From the NCBI GenBank assembly GCA_033060915.1, contig CM065388.1, forward strand, positions 289,001 through 353,000: DNA of 64,000 bases, in the 5' to 3' direction. This document shows positions 61,869 through 64,000 of this stretch, piece by piece. The notes under the pieces are model-generated. The model ran no database searches and had not been told where the DNA came from. It saw nothing but the letters and a program-made list of their open reading frames with translations. This DNA is from Euryodendron excelsum (Eukaryota > Streptophyta > Magnoliopsida > Ericales > Pentaphylacaceae). Position 1 is the stretch's first letter. Every line of letters starts with the position of its first letter. Both the position numbers and the translations under genes were made by a program.

Positions 61869-64000
61869 TCAGAATGCTTCTGGTAGAGGCCTGCCTGCCA
61901 AAAATGCTTTGAATAGCACAAGTGATCTCTCCGGTTGAGAGAACGGAGCCTCATGGGATGCCCCTCTAATGGTGGCGAAGGAAAGGAGATGACCATAGAC
62001 TTGAGTCCACCCACCAACCTGAAAGAAACGACAAAGAAAACATCTTCGTGTAATTTGCTCTTTAATAAGAAAAAGACCCATTTTTCACTAGGCTGCTGAT
62101 GAATTTTACGATAGAGGAAATATATGTATAAAATTAAACAACTGGATGATGTGCAAAAGGTTCTTGCAGTTCATCAGTATCATTATGAGCTAGAATTACC
62201 TGCATCCCTGCAAACCAAACTCTATAGGGGACTGTTGTTTTCAGGCCTAATTCTTCTGCCAGTCCATGAACCAATCTTCGACTTCCGGTCAATGGGATAA
62301 CAGAATCTTGATCTCCACTGTGATTTAAATCAATCATATATATTATAGAGTCAACTAAAATAATTACAGAAACAACCCAAATGCCTGAAATTGTTATGAT
62401 CTTAATTGGAGACTTTGAAGGTCAGAGACAGGCAATACCTGTAGACCAACACAGGGATATCCGCTTTGATGAGTTTTCCCACAATAGAGATTGTTGGTAT
62501 CTCCAGGTCAAGAAACTCATAATCCAAGATACTGTTATCCAAGGATTAGAACAATGAATTATACCCAACTTGACCAAATTAAGAAACGACCTTATATGGA
62601 AAAACTAGAAAGAAATAGATGAAGATTATATACAAGGACTTCTGAAGAAAATGCATTTGTGAAATCTTACATTTGGGTTAATTTTCTCTCAAGACAGTTC
62701 TAGAAAACTCTTCATTATTTACCAAATGATCCAGGCTAACCTAAACTAGTGGGTAGCATGATTGTTCTGTTATTCAAATTTACACCGCACAATTAAAAAT
62801 TCATTCCCCATAGATTTAGGAATTTGGAATCTTTAAATTGGTCTTTTTTCCTTACTGCTATGATTTAAACTAGCTGATTGACCTAAGTGCTTATGTAGAT
62901 TTTGGTCTTTCTATCTTAACATCAACATAAGACAAGTCAATTATGATACCAATGAAAGATAATTACTTACTTGCTGCAAACGAGCCATCGGTTCACTCCT
63001 ACTAGGCGGGCATGGAGAGCTTTCTGCACATCTTGCCTATTTAAGTAACTTAAAGTTTCATCTTCCACACATACATCTACCGTCTCTGTTACTTGCTGCA
63101 CAATTAATCAGAATGGGATTAATCCATACTAGGAGTAACGGTGGAATATGCAGCTTAACAGACAAGGGTGTAGAGGGACAAAGAAGGAAATTTGATCGTA
63201 CTCACTTGGGGACTAAGGACTTTGGATTGCGAGAGGACGGATGGTATACAGACATCAAGGGTAACATCATATTTGTCAACAAATCTGCTTGTTTCTCTGC
63301 TTACTAGGCTCATCACTCTTGAACAAGTTGGAGATACAGAGCCCCTATAATACTCACTCACATAACGAGAATAGTTACAAGTTGAAGTGAACAATTTGTT
63401 TGTGGAATCCGATATCAATCCATGAGACCAGAAAAACTCAGCCCTCGAGTTAAAGTCAGTTGCAAATTCCAAAACTGGATTACCCAGCTGCAAACAATTT
63501 CAGCAAACTGAAATTTAGATCAAATGGCGGAACAACTGTAGAGTTTGTTCATGCTTCCATTTACATCGATAAAATCAAGTTGGAAGTGCTCTTAAGCCAA
63601 TAGAATTTGAATTGGATTTTTACAAAGCAAGGATTGAATTTTTGTTAATTGTTAGACCACTTACGGCAATTCCTTTTAAATTGAACAACTTCTCCTTCCT
63701 GTTTAATTGAAGCATAAGCTCTGCTAGTTGAGGTACATAGTGACCTGTTTGTAAGGAAAGCAAAACAATCAGTCATCAAAACTCCATCTTATTAATTGTT
63801 TTTTCATTTTTTGAAAAGTACAATTGTTTTCGGTAAAAAGTAATTACCAGCGTAGCTTTCTCCTGTGATGAACAAACTTCTGTTTCTATATTGTGGGAAT
63901 TTGACAAACCATTTGTGCAAGAACACCAAATTGTCCCTTGCTATAATAGAAAACAAAGACAGAGACAAAAGTTTCAGAATTCAAAAGCAGTGTGTAAAGT
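61869..64000 (-). CDS. Serine carboxypeptidase-like protein, 3' part (SCPL45-type)
   Basis: A partial gene: the 5' exons lie beyond the right edge. Visible exons on the - strand: 63940-63848, 63744-63665, 63487-63206, 63095-62971, 62531-62439, 62317-62200 and 62018-61869. The first holds the nucleophile motif GESYAG with the catalytic Ser, followed by [11 protein letters not shown]. The catalytic Asp is in [14 protein letters not shown] (junction of the 62531-62439 and 62317-62200 exons) and the catalytic His in [11 protein letters not shown] in the last exon, which ends GRPLPEAF before a TGA. All three catalytic residues are present. These proteins are usually secreted or vacuolar. The VPYRVWF and VGGWTQVYG segments fit the SCPL45-type carboxypeptidase II group, as remembered. 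The start, signal peptide and oxyanion-hole region are outside the window. Confidence 0.93.

Noticed and set aside
1..64000. tRNA, rRNA or other structured RNA genes, CRISPR arrays, bacterial-type operons
   Set aside because: I saw no cloverleaf with A and B boxes, no rRNA-like stretch and no spacer-repeat array when reading both strands. A tRNAscan or Rfam search would be decisive.

Overview
This is a window of nuclear DNA from a flowering plant, most likely a woody eudicot. The evidence is split genes with GT-AG (and two GC-AG) introns, plant-only gene families (CORYNE, LIR1, NEOXANTHIN-DEFICIENT 1, ICE/SCREAM bHLH), plant Ty1/copia and MULE-type elements, and AT-rich, microsatellite-rich spacers. 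There is no operon structure, CRISPR array or bacterial gene. I rebuilt exon chains by hand from splice sites and family conservation. The coding lengths of the five complete genes below, plus the partial one, keep frame across every junction I used.

Layout. 1-8.7 kb is repeat land: an unclassified dispersed repeat, split by a solo LTR (1555-3450, TSD CGAAC), then an internally deleted copia element (3851-6715), then AT-rich spacer. 9.1-24.6 kb is one large + strand gene, an ACAP-type ARF-GAP (BAR-PH-ArfGAP-ankyrin) of the AGD3/VAN3/SCARFACE type: 19 coding exons, 827 codons. 25-27.9 kb holds tandem repeats and the long leader of CORYNE (27926-29687, +), a membrane pseudokinase. LIR1, a chloroplast light-regulated protein, is at 31867-32499 (+). 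On the - strand follow a RecA-like SWSAP1-type ATPase (33554-35048) and, upstream of it, a monofunctional aspartokinase (35694-41835). Then comes a broken ICE1/SCREAM-like bHLH gene (43681-46182, -), with a copia element (46230-50745, TSD GAGTT) inserted 47 bp upstream of its ATG. A Pack-MULE carrying a ribosomal L1-domain gene fragment is at 52626-53897. NEOXANTHIN-DEFICIENT 1 (56726-60882, +) converges on a serine carboxypeptidase-like gene (61869 to beyond the right edge, -).

The genes are not a pathway cluster. They are ordinary housekeeping, developmental and plastid genes: vesicle traffic and vein patterning (AGD3), CLE-peptide signalling (CORYNE), photosynthetic electron transfer (LIR1), Asp-family amino acids (AK), homologous recombination (SWSAP1-like), carotenoid/ABA metabolism (NXD1) and a secreted protease-fold enzyme (SCPL). 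I did not find a new molecular system. The most interesting material is structural: the decay of the ICE-like gene beside a retroelement, a gene-capturing MULE, a 46-base C homopolymer in an aspartokinase intron, two GC-AG introns, an exact 140-bp five-copy array in an NXD1 intron, and an upstream ORF overlapping the AGD3 start.
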